This document shows, in pieces, positions 8,216 to 15,871 of a DNA stretch of 64,000 bases. Position 1 is the stretch's first letter, and each line of letters opens with the position of its first letter. The notes below the pieces were generated by a model, which was given only the letters and a program-made list of their open reading frames with translations, was not told where the DNA came from and ran no database searches. Source of the stretch: an uncultured Acidobacteriota bacterium (lineage in GTDB: Bacteria; Acidobacteriota; Thermoanaerobaculia; Multivoradales; SZUA-115); contig CALMKX010000238.1 in NCBI GenBank assembly GCA_937867335.1, positions 1 to 64,000 on the forward strand, given 5' to 3'. The position numbers and the translations under genes are program-made.

Positions 8216-9355
8216 TTGAGACTAAATCTCAATAAGAATCCAGAGCCCGCATCCAGCAGAGTCGCTCCCGTGCTGCCGACCGCTCTTCTCCTGCTCGCTT
8301 CGATCCCGGCCTCCGCTGTCGGGGATCCGGCCGAGCCTCCTGTGCGGGTGACACGCCAAGTGCCGATGATGGGCACAGTGCTCGTTCTGACCGTGGAGGG
8401 AGCGGACTACGCACAGGCCCTGGCCGCGAGCGAGGCCGCCGTGCGGGCGCTCGAGGCCGCTGAAGCCCGGCTCTCCACCTGGCGGCCGGAAAGCGAGCTC
8501 TCCCGGCTGAACCGGGCTCCGGTGGGCGAGAGCGTGGCCCTTTCCCCCGAACTCGCCGCGGAACTCGCCGCGGCGCGCCGCTGCTACGAGCTCACCGGCG
8601 GCGCTTTCGACCCGGGAATCGGCCCGGTGCTGGACGCCTGGGGCCTGCGCACCGGCGGGCGGGTACCCGGGGCCGCAGAGCTCGCTGCGGCTCGGGCGGC
8701 CTCCGGCCTGGATGGGCTCGAGCTGCTGCCGGGAGGTCGGGCGGTACGCCGGCGCGAAGGGCTCCGGCTCGAGGAAGGCGCCTTCGGCAAAGGAGCCGGC
8801 CTCGACCGCGCGCTCGAAGCTCTTCGCACCCTGCAACCCCCGGTACGGGCCCTGCTCGACCTCGGCGGCCAGGTGGCGCTGCTACGCCCCCGGGCGGACT
8901 GGCGAATCGCCCTGGCAGACCCCGCGGATCGCGGCCGGCCGGTGGTGGAGCTCTCGGGGATCGAGGGATCGGTCTCCACTTCCGGCAACGGTGAGCGTTC
9001 CTTCGAGGTGGCGGGGCATCGACTCGGCCACCTCTTCGACCCACGCACCGGCCGCCCCGCGGAGGACTTCGGCTCGCTCACCGTGGTGGCGAACTCGGGT
9101 CTCCTCGCGGATTGCCTGTCCACCGGGCTCTATGTGCTGGGCCCGGCTCGGGCCTTTGCCTGGGCCGAGCGGCATCCGGAGGTGGAGGTGCTCGTGCTCG
9201 AGCGGCGAAACGCCAGGCTCCGTGCTCGTGCTACTCGGGGACTCACCGGAAGGCTCCGGAGCCTCGATCGGCAGCTGGAACTGGAGGTCGTCGCGGGCGG
9301 AAAAACAACGACGGCGGATTCGCCCAAGAGCGAAGGTCCGCCGTCTGATTCGTGA
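8216..9355 (+). CDS. apbE: FAD:protein FMN transferase (ApbE)
   Basis: ApbE moves FMN from FAD onto a Thr of exported flavoproteins. Visible features are an N-terminal hydrophobic segment ending ASIPASA (signal peptide without a lipobox Cys), TRQVPMMGTVLVLTVEG, ELTGGAFDPGIGPVLDAWG, EEGAFGKGAGLDRAL, LLDLGGQVALL, HRLGHLFDPRTGRPAED and a C-terminal LADCLSTGLYVLG. Together these cover the family core, including the Mg-binding region. The protein should be periplasmic. The start is uncertain: TTG at 8216 lies inside the palindrome and almost at the predicted transcription start, while GTG at 8270 gives a shorter signal peptide. It is first in an operon whose third gene encodes an FMN-acceptor domain, its likely substrate. 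Confidence 0.92.
   Translation: MRLNLNKNPEPASSRVAPVLPTALLLLASIPASAVGDPAEPPVRVTRQVPMMGTVLVLTVEGADYAQALAASEAAVRALEAAEARLSTWRPESELSRLNRAPVGESVALSPELAAELAAARRCYELTGGAFDPGIGPVLDAWGLRTGGRVPGAAELAAARAASGLDGLELLPGGRAVRRREGLRLEEGAFGKGAGLDRALEALRTLQPPVRALLDLGGQVALLRPRADWRIALADPADRGRPVVELSGIEGSVSTSGNGERSFEVAGHRLGHLFDPRTGRPAEDFGSLTVVANSGLLADCLSTGLYVLGPARAFAWAERHPEVEVLVLERRNARLRARATRGLTGRLRSLDRQLELEVVAGGKTTTADSPKSEGPPSDS
8217..8231. promoter_or_regulatory. Fur-box-like palindrome
   Basis: TGAGACT-A-AATCTCA has the 7-1-7 geometry of Fur sites (compare TGATAAT-N-ATTATCA and the TGAGAAT variant known from pseudomonads). With its flanks it forms TTGAGA-CTAAA-TCTCAA. It lies at about +6 to +20 of the predicted transcript, where a bound repressor would block initiation. 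Fur control is inferred from motif shape only. Confidence 0.5.
9310..9345 (+). repeat. Strong hairpin at the 3' end of apbE
   Basis: The arms GACGGCGGA and TCCGCCGTC (9 bp) enclose an inner TTCGC/GCGAA stem. The hairpin falls within the last codons of apbE, before the porin gene. No T-run follows on the plus strand, but the minus strand would read GTTGTTTTT after it. Within this operon it may be an mRNA stability or processing element, or a partial terminator that sets the apbE:porin ratio. Confidence 0.5.
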
Positions 9356-9415
9356 ACTCGCCGTGCGGCTCACCGCCAAGAGAGGACGCGCGGCTTTTCC
9401 ACAGGAGGATTGTAC

Positions 9416-10792
9416 GTGTTGACGAAGAATAAGGGAACGAAGAACTGGATCGGCCGAAGCGCTCTGGTTCTGCTGTTGCTGGCTCTGCCGGCAAGCGGAG
9501 CCGAGGACCGCGTGGGCGAGCTCGAGAAGGAGATCGCCCAGCTGAAGGCGGAGGTTGCCGCTCTGAAGGAAGCGGGCTCTTCCCCGGCCACGGCCGAGCT
9601 CGAACGGAAGATCGAAGTGCTCGCCCAGGAAATCGAACAGCTCAAGCTCGGCGAAGCAGCTCCCCAGGCGAGCGAGAGCGTGAACGGGCTGGGGCCCGCG
9701 GCGTCGAAGGTTTACCACTCGCGCTCGGGTGTTTCGATCGGCGGCTACGGCGAGATGGTCTACCAGGCCCCGGACTCGAGCCGGGACGACGGCTCGGCCT
9801 CTGGCGAGAAGAAAGAGCTCGACTTCCTCCGTGGCGTGTTCTACATCGGCTACAAGTTCAGCCCGAAGTGGGTGTTCAACTCGGAAATCGAGTTCGAACA
9901 CGCCAAGGCCGGGGAGGAGTCCGAAGGGGAGGCGGCCGTGGAGTTCGCCTACCTCGAGTACTTCTGGCGGCCGGAGCTCGGCTTCCGTGCCGGCTTGCTG
10001 CTCTTGCCGGTGGGGCTGATCAACGAGCTCCACGAACCGCCGGTGTACCTGGGAGCGCGCCGGCCGGACGTCGAGCGCGTGATCCTGCCCACCACCTGGA
10101 GGGAGAACGGTGCCGGCGTCTTCGGTTCCGCCGGAGGCTTCGACTATCGCGCCTACGTGGTGGCCGGCTTGAAGGCCGAGGGCTTTTCCGCCGAGGGGTT
10201 GCGCGAGGGCCGACAGGAGGGTTCGGAGAGCCTGGCGGAGGACCTGGCCTTCGTGGGCCGGTTGGACTATCGCGGCCTGCCAGGGCTCCTGGCCGGGGGC
10301 TCGCTCTATCTGGGCAAGTCCGGCCAAGGCCTCGAGGCGGCTTCCGGCGGCAAGATCGGTGCGCGAACGCAGATCTTCGAGGGGCACCTCGAGTGGAAGT
10401 ACCGTGGCCTTCAGCTGAGGGCCCTGGCCGCACGAGCCGAACTCGGCGACGTGGCGCGGCTCAACCAGGCTCTCGAACTCGAGGGGCCGGATTCGATCGG
10501 CAAGCGGCTCGAGGGCTACTACCTCGAGGCCGGGTACGACGTGCTCTCGAGGCTCGGCCGCGGCGGTGAGCAGCAGCTGATTCCTTTCGTGCGCTACGAA
10601 GCCGTGGACACGCAAGCGGCGGTACCGAGCGGCTTTGCCCGTAACCCCGAGAACGATGTCGAGAGCTTGACGCTCGGCCTCTCCTACAAGCCCTTCGAGC
10701 GGGTGGTGATCAAGGCCGACTACCAGAACTACGACAACGGCGCGGGCTCTGGCCTGGACCGGTTCAATGTGGCCCTGGGCTACACGTTCTAG
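9416..10792 (+). CDS. Outer-membrane porin with N-terminal coiled coil
   Basis: The 458-residue protein has a signal peptide (hydrophobic stretch ending LALPASGAE). A heptad coiled coil follows (VGELEKEIAQLKAEVAALKE, then ELERKIEVLAQEIEQLKLG). The rest is a long beta-barrel of alternating strands that ends LGYTF, with the C-terminal Phe expected for BAM-dependent assembly. It resembles phosphate-selective porins (OprO/OprP class). GTG at 9416 is preferred because AGGAGG lies 7 nt upstream; the in-frame TTG at 9410 is too close to that site. It is the second gene of the apbE operon, and the next gene starts 26 nt before its stop. The substrate is unknown; operon context suggests iron or another redox-active solute. 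Confidence 0.85.
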   Translation: MLTKNKGTKNWIGRSALVLLLLALPASGAEDRVGELEKEIAQLKAEVAALKEAGSSPATAELERKIEVLAQEIEQLKLGEAAPQASESVNGLGPAASKVYHSRSGVSIGGYGEMVYQAPDSSRDDGSASGEKKELDFLRGVFYIGYKFSPKWVFNSEIEFEHAKAGEESEGEAAVEFAYLEYFWRPELGFRAGLLLLPVGLINELHEPPVYLGARRPDVERVILPTTWRENGAGVFGSAGGFDYRAYVVAGLKAEGFSAEGLREGRQEGSESLAEDLAFVGRLDYRGLPGLLAGGSLYLGKSGQGLEAASGGKIGARTQIFEGHLEWKYRGLQLRALAARAELGDVARLNQALELEGPDSIGKRLEGYYLEAGYDVLSRLGRGGEQQLIPFVRYEAVDTQAAVPSGFARNPENDVESLTLGLSYKPFERVVIKADYQNYDNGAGSGLDRFNVALGYTF

Positions 10793-11324
10793 CAAGCCGC
10801 TCGTTGCCGGCTTGCTGCTGCTCGGCCTGGCGGCCGGGGCGCAAGGAGCGCCACTGCTTTCGGTGGAAGAGGCCCTGAAGCTCGCCTACCCGGGCTGCCA
10901 GATGGAGCGTCGCACCGTGTTCTTGACCGACGCTCAGCTCGCCCGCGCGCGGGTCACCGCCGGAGTGGCGGTCGAGAGCGCTTTGGTCTATCCCTATCGG
11001 GCGAGCTGCGACGGCAAGCCAGGAGGCACGGCCTACTTCGACAGCCACCGGGTGCGAACGGAGAACGAAACGCTGATGGTGGCCCTCGATGCCGAGGGCC
11101 GCGTGCTACGCCTCGAAGTGGTGGCCTTCGCCGAGCCGCCGGATTACCTGCCCCGCCCGCCGTGGTACCAGCAGTTCCAGGGCCAACGGCTGGGGCCGGA
11201 GCTCGACCTGGGCCGCGGGATTCGCGCCGTCACCGGCGCCACCCTCACGGCCCGGGCCACCACCGAGGCCGTGCGCCGAACGCTGGCTCTCGACCAGGTG
11301 CTGCGCGAGGTCGCCGCGCCATGA
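10767..11324 (+). CDS. FMN-binding domain protein, predicted ApbE substrate
   Basis: This 185-residue exported protein has a hydrophobic signal segment (PLVAGLLLLGLAAGAQGAP). Its C-terminal FMN-binding domain contains RAVTGATLTARATTEAVRR. This fits the acceptor consensus [S/T]GA[S/T]x[T], in which the last Thr (about residue 161) receives FMN covalently. Cys44 and Cys81 may form a disulfide. ATG at 10767 overlaps the porin gene by 26 nt and its stop overlaps the next ATG (ATGA), so expression is coupled. It probably acts as a one-flavin electron carrier in the periplasm between the membrane protein encoded next and an unknown acceptor. Confidence 0.85.
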   Translation: MWPWATRSSKPLVAGLLLLGLAAGAQGAPLLSVEEALKLAYPGCQMERRTVFLTDAQLARARVTAGVAVESALVYPYRASCDGKPGGTAYFDSHRVRTENETLMVALDAEGRVLRLEVVAFAEPPDYLPRPPWYQQFQGQRLGPELDLGRGIRAVTGATLTARATTEAVRRTLALDQVLREVAAP

Positions 11325-11749
11325 ACCGTTTCGAAGCCTGGGCGGTCCATCTTGGCAACTTGTTGGTGGGCCTCACTGGCCTGGTCTACGCCTGGATGCG
11401 CTACCTGCTGAGCCCGGCGGACCCCTACGCCGTGGTCAACCACCCGTGGCAGCCCGCTGTCCAGCATGCCCATGTGCTGGCGGCGCCGCTCCTGGTGTTC
11501 GCCTGCGGGTTGATCTGGCGGCACCACGCGTGGAAGCAGCTGGCGACCGGCGTACCCGTGCGCCGCCGGAGCGGCCTTGCCCTGCTGCTCACCTTGGCTC
11601 CGATGGTCGCCTCCGCTTACCTCCTGCAGACGGCGGTCGATCCCGCCTGGCATCGTGCGTGGGTGTGGCTGCACCTTGCCAGCTCGGGCCTGTGGCTGGT
11701 GGGATCCCTAGCCCACCTGCTCGCTCCCTCACGACCTCGCTCCCGGTAG
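11321..11749 (+). CDS. Four-helix membrane protein, possible b-type cytochrome
   Basis: The 142-residue protein has four predicted transmembrane helices (about residues 10-30, 48-67, 84-105 and 111-133). Nine histidines occur, several at or within helices (His10, 49, 51, 68, 69, 111, 118, 132), a pattern suited to bis-His heme ligation. I recognise no named family. It begins within the stop of the FMN-binding gene (ATGA) and ends the operon. In this setting it is a plausible quinol- or heme-linked membrane electron donor for the flavoprotein. Heme binding is an inference; a structural role cannot be excluded. Confidence 0.75.
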   Translation: MNRFEAWAVHLGNLLVGLTGLVYAWMRYLLSPADPYAVVNHPWQPAVQHAHVLAAPLLVFACGLIWRHHAWKQLATGVPVRRRSGLALLLTLAPMVASAYLLQTAVDPAWHRAWVWLHLASSGLWLVGSLAHLLAPSRPRSR

Positions 11750-11750
11750 G

Positions 11751-11789
11751 ACCACCCGCCCTGCCACTGTCCCGCTCCTGGCAGGTGGT
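11751..11789 (+). terminator. Bulged hairpin after the apbE operon
   Basis: CTGCCA/TGGCAG arms (11761-11766 and 11779-11784) are extended by ACCAC/GTGGT with a 5-nt bulge. It begins 2 nt after the last stop codon of the operon. No T-run follows, so termination may need Rho or be partial. Confidence 0.35.
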
Positions 11790-11874
11790 TACATCTTGGG
11801 TGTGGGAGCGCCCCGAGAGGCGAGAGCGCGTGCTATCCTGGCCGAGGACCGCCTCCGTTTAGGCGCATAACGGT

Positions 11875-14448
11875 ATGAGCTCGGTGATCCGCTCGACGTT
11901 CCGCTACGTTGGTCTCCTCTCCCTTGGCTCTGGCCTCGCTCTGTTCGTAAGCGCCTGCGGCGAGCGCACCGACGCTGCCAGCGGCGTGGCCGCGCCGTCG
12001 GCCGTGGCCCACGTCTTCGACGATGTGGCTCAGGCGGCCGGGATCGATTTCACCCACCACCGGCCGATCCTGGATCACAAGCTCGACCGCATCATGCCCT
12101 GGGTCTCGAGCGTGGGCGCCTCGGTAGCCGCCGGCGACTACGATCGCGACGGTTTCATGGACCTCTACGTCTCGGATTCGAACCTCGGCCAGCCCAACCG
12201 GCTCTACCACAACAACGGCGACGGCACCTTCACCGACGTCGCCCAGAAGGCCGGCGTGGCCTTCGTGAACAACCAGGACGGCGCCACCATGGATGCCCTC
12301 TGGGGCGACGTGGACAACGACGGCTGGGAGGACCTCTACGTCGTGCGCTGGGGCCGTAACTTGCTATTCCACAACAACGGCAACGGCACCTTCACCGACG
12401 TCACCGCCCGCCGCTTCCGGCGCACCGACGGCAAGCCCGGGACCGATTGGAAGAACGGCAACGCCGCCGTGTTCCTCGACTACGACCACGACGGCCGGCT
12501 CGACCTCTACGTGGGGAACTACTTCAAGGACCACGATCTCTGGCATCTGACCACCACGAAGATCATGCACGACAGCTTCGAGACCGCCCGCAACGCCGGT
12601 ACCAACGAGCTTTTCCACCAGGAGCCCGACGGCAGCTTCCGCGAGATGGGCGCCAAAGCCGGAGTGGCCGACGTAGGCTGGACGCTGGCCGTGGGCGAGG
12701 GGGACCTCAACAACGACGGTTGGACGGACCTCTACTCCGCGAACGATTTCGGCCCGGACCAGATGTTCCTCAACCGGGGCGACGGCACCTTCGAGAACAT
12801 CACCCAGACCGCCATCGGCTTCGACACCCGCAAAGGCATGAACGCCGAGATCGCGGACTTCAACAACGATGGCTGGCTGGACGTCTACGTCACCAACATC
12901 ACCACCGCCGAGTACCTGCAGGAAGGCAACATGCTCCTGCTCAACAACGGCCTGGATGCCACCGGCAAGCCCACTTTCACCGACATTGCGCTCGAGGCCG
13001 GGGTGTACGACGGCGGCTGGGGCTGGGGCGCCAAGTTCCTCGACTACGACAACGACGGCGATCTCGACTTGATCTCCGGCAATGGCTTCATCAGCGCCGG
13101 CGAGGGCAACTTCTGGTACGACCTCGCCACCTTCACGGTGACCGGCAAAGACTCTTCGGACGCCGCCAACTGGCCGCCGATCGGCGACCGCTCCTTCTCC
13201 GGCTACGAGCAGGTGCGGTTCTTCGTCAACGACGGCCAGAGCGCCTTCACCGAACGGGCGACCGACGTCGGCCTGGACACCACCCGCGACGAACGCGGCG
13301 TGGCCTATGTGGACTTCGACAACGACGGTGACCTCGACCTCTACCTCGCCAACCAGCACCAGAAGCCGGAGCTCTATCGCAACTCCGGAACTCCCGGGCA
13401 GCACTGGCTGGCCGTTCGGCTGGAGGGAGACCCGACCCGAGAGACCAGTCGCGACGCGATCGGCGCACGGGTCACCATCCTAGCCGGCGGCAAGCCCCAG
13501 ATGCGCGAGCGCGACGGCGGGAACGGCTTCTCCGGCCAGAGCGATCCGCGGCTCTATTTCGGCCTCGCAACCGCCACCCAGGTGGAGCGAGTGGAGATCC
13601 GCTGGCCCGACGGCGGCATCCAGGCTCTGACCGACGTGCCGGCGGATCAGCTGCTCGCGGTGCGTCAGGATCCGAGCCACTACACTGGCGAAAGCGCCAT
13701 CCACTTCGGAGCGGCCGAGAAGCGAACCACCAGTCACGAGGCAGCGCCGCAGCCGAAGATCGATCCGAAGGAGCTCGACCGCCAGCTCGGCCTGATGGAG
13801 CAGGAGCTCGAGCAGAAGGGCCTCGGCTTCTCCCAGGCCAGCCGCTATCGCGCTCGTGCGGTGGACGGCAGCCAGCATGATCGCTCCATCCGCTTCTTCG
13901 AGCGCTTGGTCGCCAAGGACCCGAAGGACCCCGCTGCACACCTCCAGCTCGCCTGCGCCTACGTGGACAAGATCCCCACCTGCGGCGGTCTGGCTGCCGT
14001 GGTGTGCAAGGGCCGGCTGGCGCGCCGCTCCCTCGACCAGCTCGACGTCGTGCTCGAAGCCGATCCAGACAACTGGGCCGCGCGCTACTGCCGGGGCATC
14101 AACCACCTGCACTGGCCCCGCGCCCTGCTGCACAACGACGCCGCGGCCGAGGACCTCGCCTACTGCACCAAGCTCCAGGCCCGGCGTGGCGACGCCCAGC
14201 CCTACTACCTGAGGATCTACGTGGCCCTGGGCGACGCCTACACCAAGGCCGGCGAGGTGGCCAAAGCCCGCGAAGCGTGGCAACAAGGCCTTGCACTCTT
14301 CCCGACCGCTTCGGAGCTGAAGGAGCGCCTGGCGATCGCCGACGAGGACGCCCTGCTCAAGTTCGTCGAGAAGCACTGCAGCCTCGAGCAGCCGATCGAC
14401 ACCGACCTCTCCTTCCTCGATCGGCAGACGGGCGTGCCGGTCGAGTGA
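11875..14448 (+). CDS. FG-GAP/ASPIC-UnbV repeat lipoprotein with C-terminal TPR
   Basis: The 857-residue protein has a lipoprotein signal (hydrophobic stretch then LFVSACGE, lipobox Cys about 25). About seven FG-GAP/VCBS repeats follow, each with a calcium-loop motif of the type DYDRDGFMDLYV, DVDNDGWEDLYV or DFDNDGDLDLYL, forming a beta-propeller. Next is an ASPIC/UnbV domain (GQHWLAVRLEGD, GARVTILAGG, VERVEIRWPDGG). The last 220 residues are helical and TPR-like (DPKDPAAHLQLACAYVD, YYLRIYVALGDAYTKAGEVA). It should sit in the envelope and bind ligands or proteins. The family is common in Acidobacteriota and Planctomycetes; its function is not established. It is monocistronic and ends just before a tRNA cluster. 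Confidence 0.88.
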   Translation: MSSVIRSTFRYVGLLSLGSGLALFVSACGERTDAASGVAAPSAVAHVFDDVAQAAGIDFTHHRPILDHKLDRIMPWVSSVGASVAAGDYDRDGFMDLYVSDSNLGQPNRLYHNNGDGTFTDVAQKAGVAFVNNQDGATMDALWGDVDNDGWEDLYVVRWGRNLLFHNNGNGTFTDVTARRFRRTDGKPGTDWKNGNAAVFLDYDHDGRLDLYVGNYFKDHDLWHLTTTKIMHDSFETARNAGTNELFHQEPDGSFREMGAKAGVADVGWTLAVGEGDLNNDGWTDLYSANDFGPDQMFLNRGDGTFENITQTAIGFDTRKGMNAEIADFNNDGWLDVYVTNITTAEYLQEGNMLLLNNGLDATGKPTFTDIALEAGVYDGGWGWGAKFLDYDNDGDLDLISGNGFISAGEGNFWYDLATFTVTGKDSSDAANWPPIGDRSFSGYEQVRFFVNDGQSAFTERATDVGLDTTRDERGVAYVDFDNDGDLDLYLANQHQKPELYRNSGTPGQHWLAVRLEGDPTRETSRDAIGARVTILAGGKPQMRERDGGNGFSGQSDPRLYFGLATATQVERVEIRWPDGGIQALTDVPADQLLAVRQDPSHYTGESAIHFGAAEKRTTSHEAAPQPKIDPKELDRQLGLMEQELEQKGLGFSQASRYRARAVDGSQHDRSIRFFERLVAKDPKDPAAHLQLACAYVDKIPTCGGLAAVVCKGRLARRSLDQLDVVLEADPDNWAARYCRGINHLHWPRALLHNDAAAEDLAYCTKLQARRGDAQPYYLRIYVALGDAYTKAGEVAKAREAWQQGLALFPTASELKERLAIADEDALLKFVEKHCSLEQPIDTDLSFLDRQTGVPVE

Positions 14449-14463
14449 GGGGCGGGGCCCGCG

Positions 14464-14493
14464 TTGACACCCTTCCGAGCCCTGCCGTACACT
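14464..14493 (+). promoter_or_regulatory. Promoter of the tRNA cluster
   Basis: A perfect TTGACA (14464-14469) and TACACT (14488-14493) are separated by 18 nt. The -10 ends 17 nt before the tRNA-Pro gene, as expected for a stable-RNA promoter. Confidence 0.6.
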
Positions 14494-14510
14494 CCGGGAG
14501 CGTCTTCCGA

Positions 14511-14584
14511 CGGGGCGTGGCGCAGCCTGGTAGCGCACCTGCCTTGGGCGCAGGGGGTCCTCAGTTCAAATCTGGGCGCCCCGA
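14511..14584 (+). tRNA. tRNA-Pro(TGG)
   Basis: A full cloverleaf can be drawn: acceptor CGGGGCG/CGCCCCG, D-arm GCGC/GCGC, anticodon stem CCTGC/GCAGG around loop CTTGGGC (anticodon TGG), T-arm CTCAG/CTGGG. The discriminator is A. CCA is not encoded. Confidence 0.95.
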
Positions 14585-14603
14585 TTTTGGAACCGCGATC
14601 TGG

Positions 14604-14677
14604 CTGCCTGTAGCTCAGATGGATAGAGCGGCGGCCTTCTAAGCCGCGGGTCGGGGGTTCGAATCCCTCCAGGCAGG
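14604..14677 (+). tRNA. tRNA-Arg(TCT)
   Basis: Acceptor CTGCCTG/CAGGCAG, D-arm GCTC/GAGC, anticodon stem GCGGC/GCCGC with loop CTTCTAA (anticodon TCT), and a T-loop TTCGAAT. The discriminator is G and the CCA end is encoded at 14678-14680. It lies 19 nt after tRNA-Pro. Confidence 0.95.
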
Positions 14678-14717
14678 CCACCGGTTCCTGCCCGCCCGCG
14701 CAGCAGCAGGCGATCGT

Positions 14718-14791
14718 GCAGCCTTAGCTCAGCTGGATAGAGCGACAGCCTCCGGAGCTGTAGGTCAGAGGTTCGAATCCTCTAGGCTGCA
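14718..14791 (+). tRNA. tRNA-Arg(CCG)
   Basis: Acceptor GCAGCCT/AGGCTGC, D-arm GCTC/GAGC, anticodon stem ACAGC/GCTGT with loop CTCCGGA (anticodon CCG), T-arm AGAGG/CCTCT. The discriminator is A and CCA is encoded at 14792-14794. Third gene of the cluster. Confidence 0.95.
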
Positions 14792-14905
14792 CCACCTTCC
14801 GTTCTCCCGAAGCAACCGCCTCCCCTGCGCCGGGCCTCTCGCGGTTCGAGGTCTCCCTCGAGGCGGCTTCTTCGCGCCGCCTTCCGTGCTAACTTCTAAG
14901 GCACT

Positions 14906-15871
14906 TTGACGAGCCCTGAAGTCGCCGACGCTGTCCCACGGCTGGTCGAGGCCGGAGAGATCCAGCCCGGCCAGGCGGAGCTTCTTCTACGCGATGCGCG
15001 CGCTGAGGTGATCTCGGTTCGCGGCGAGCTGCGGGCGCTTCTCTACCTGGGCGTGCTGCTGGTCACCGCTGGCGTGGGCTGGTTGGTGAAGGAGAACCTG
15101 GACCGCATCGGGCCGCTGGGAATCGCCCTGGGAATCGGCCTGGGGGCTGGGTTCTGCCTGGGCTGGGTGTTGCGAAGGGCGGAGCCGTTCAGCTGGGGCC
15201 CGGTAGGCCCACCCCACCTGGCGCTCGATTACCTGCTCTTGCTGGGTGTCTTGCTCGCGGCGGCGGATCTCGGCTACATCGAGTGGAAGTTCACCACCCT
15301 CGGCGAGGCTTGGCCCTGGCATCTGCTGATCGTGGCCCTCGGAGCGGGCTTTGCCGCGTTCCGCTTCGACTCCAAGATGGTCTTCTCGCTGGCGCTTTCG
15401 AGCTTCGCTGCCTGGAGGGGAGTCTCGGTCTCGGTGATCGGCAGCCAGCTCTTCGCCCGCAACACGCCGCTGCTGCGCTGGAACAGCGTGGCCTGTGGCC
15501 TCCTCTTCGTGGGCCTGGGGGCCTGGCTGGTGCGCAGCGGCAGGAAACCCCACTTCGAGCCGGTCGCGGTGCACCTGGGCTGGCTGCTCATCTTGGTAGC
15601 AATCGCCACGGGGCTCGGAGCTGACGGCTCCCTCGGCCAGTGGTACGGCCTCCTGCTCCTCACCGTGGGCTCGGCCCTCGCCTTCTTCGCCTTTCGGCGG
15701 CAGCGGTTCCCGCTCTTCGCCTTCGGCGTGCTCGGGGCCTACGCGGGCCTTTCTCGGCTGGCGATCGAGCTCTTCCGGGAGGGCCTCGGCTGCTTCTGGT
15801 TCGCGGCCACCTCGATCGCCCTCATCGTGCTGCTGATCGTCGCCCAGCGGCAGCTGAAGAAGGCGCCGTGA
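14906..15871 (+). CDS. DUF2157-type multi-pass membrane protein
   Basis: This 321-residue protein has a short soluble N-terminus (VPRLVEAGEIQPGQAELLL) of the kind that opens DUF2157 proteins. About nine transmembrane helices follow, the first pair bracketing GWLVKENLDRIGPLG. The start is TTG at 14906 with AAGG upstream; it is a weak site. The stop overlaps the GTG of the next gene (GTGA), and both genes share the same architecture, so they probably form a heteromeric inner-membrane complex. No enzymatic motif is visible and the function of the family is unknown. Confidence 0.8.
   Translation: MTSPEVADAVPRLVEAGEIQPGQAELLLRDARAEVISVRGELRALLYLGVLLVTAGVGWLVKENLDRIGPLGIALGIGLGAGFCLGWVLRRAEPFSWGPVGPPHLALDYLLLLGVLLAAADLGYIEWKFTTLGEAWPWHLLIVALGAGFAAFRFDSKMVFSLALSSFAAWRGVSVSVIGSQLFARNTPLLRWNSVACGLLFVGLGAWLVRSGRKPHFEPVAVHLGWLLILVAIATGLGADGSLGQWYGLLLLTVGSALAFFAFRRQRFPLFAFGVLGAYAGLSRLAIELFREGLGCFWFAATSIALIVLLIVAQRQLKKAP

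Noticed and set aside
12364-13404. Minus-strand open frame opposite the FG-GAP repeats
   Set aside because: The Val/Glu repeats simply mirror the repeated calcium-loop codons of the real gene.
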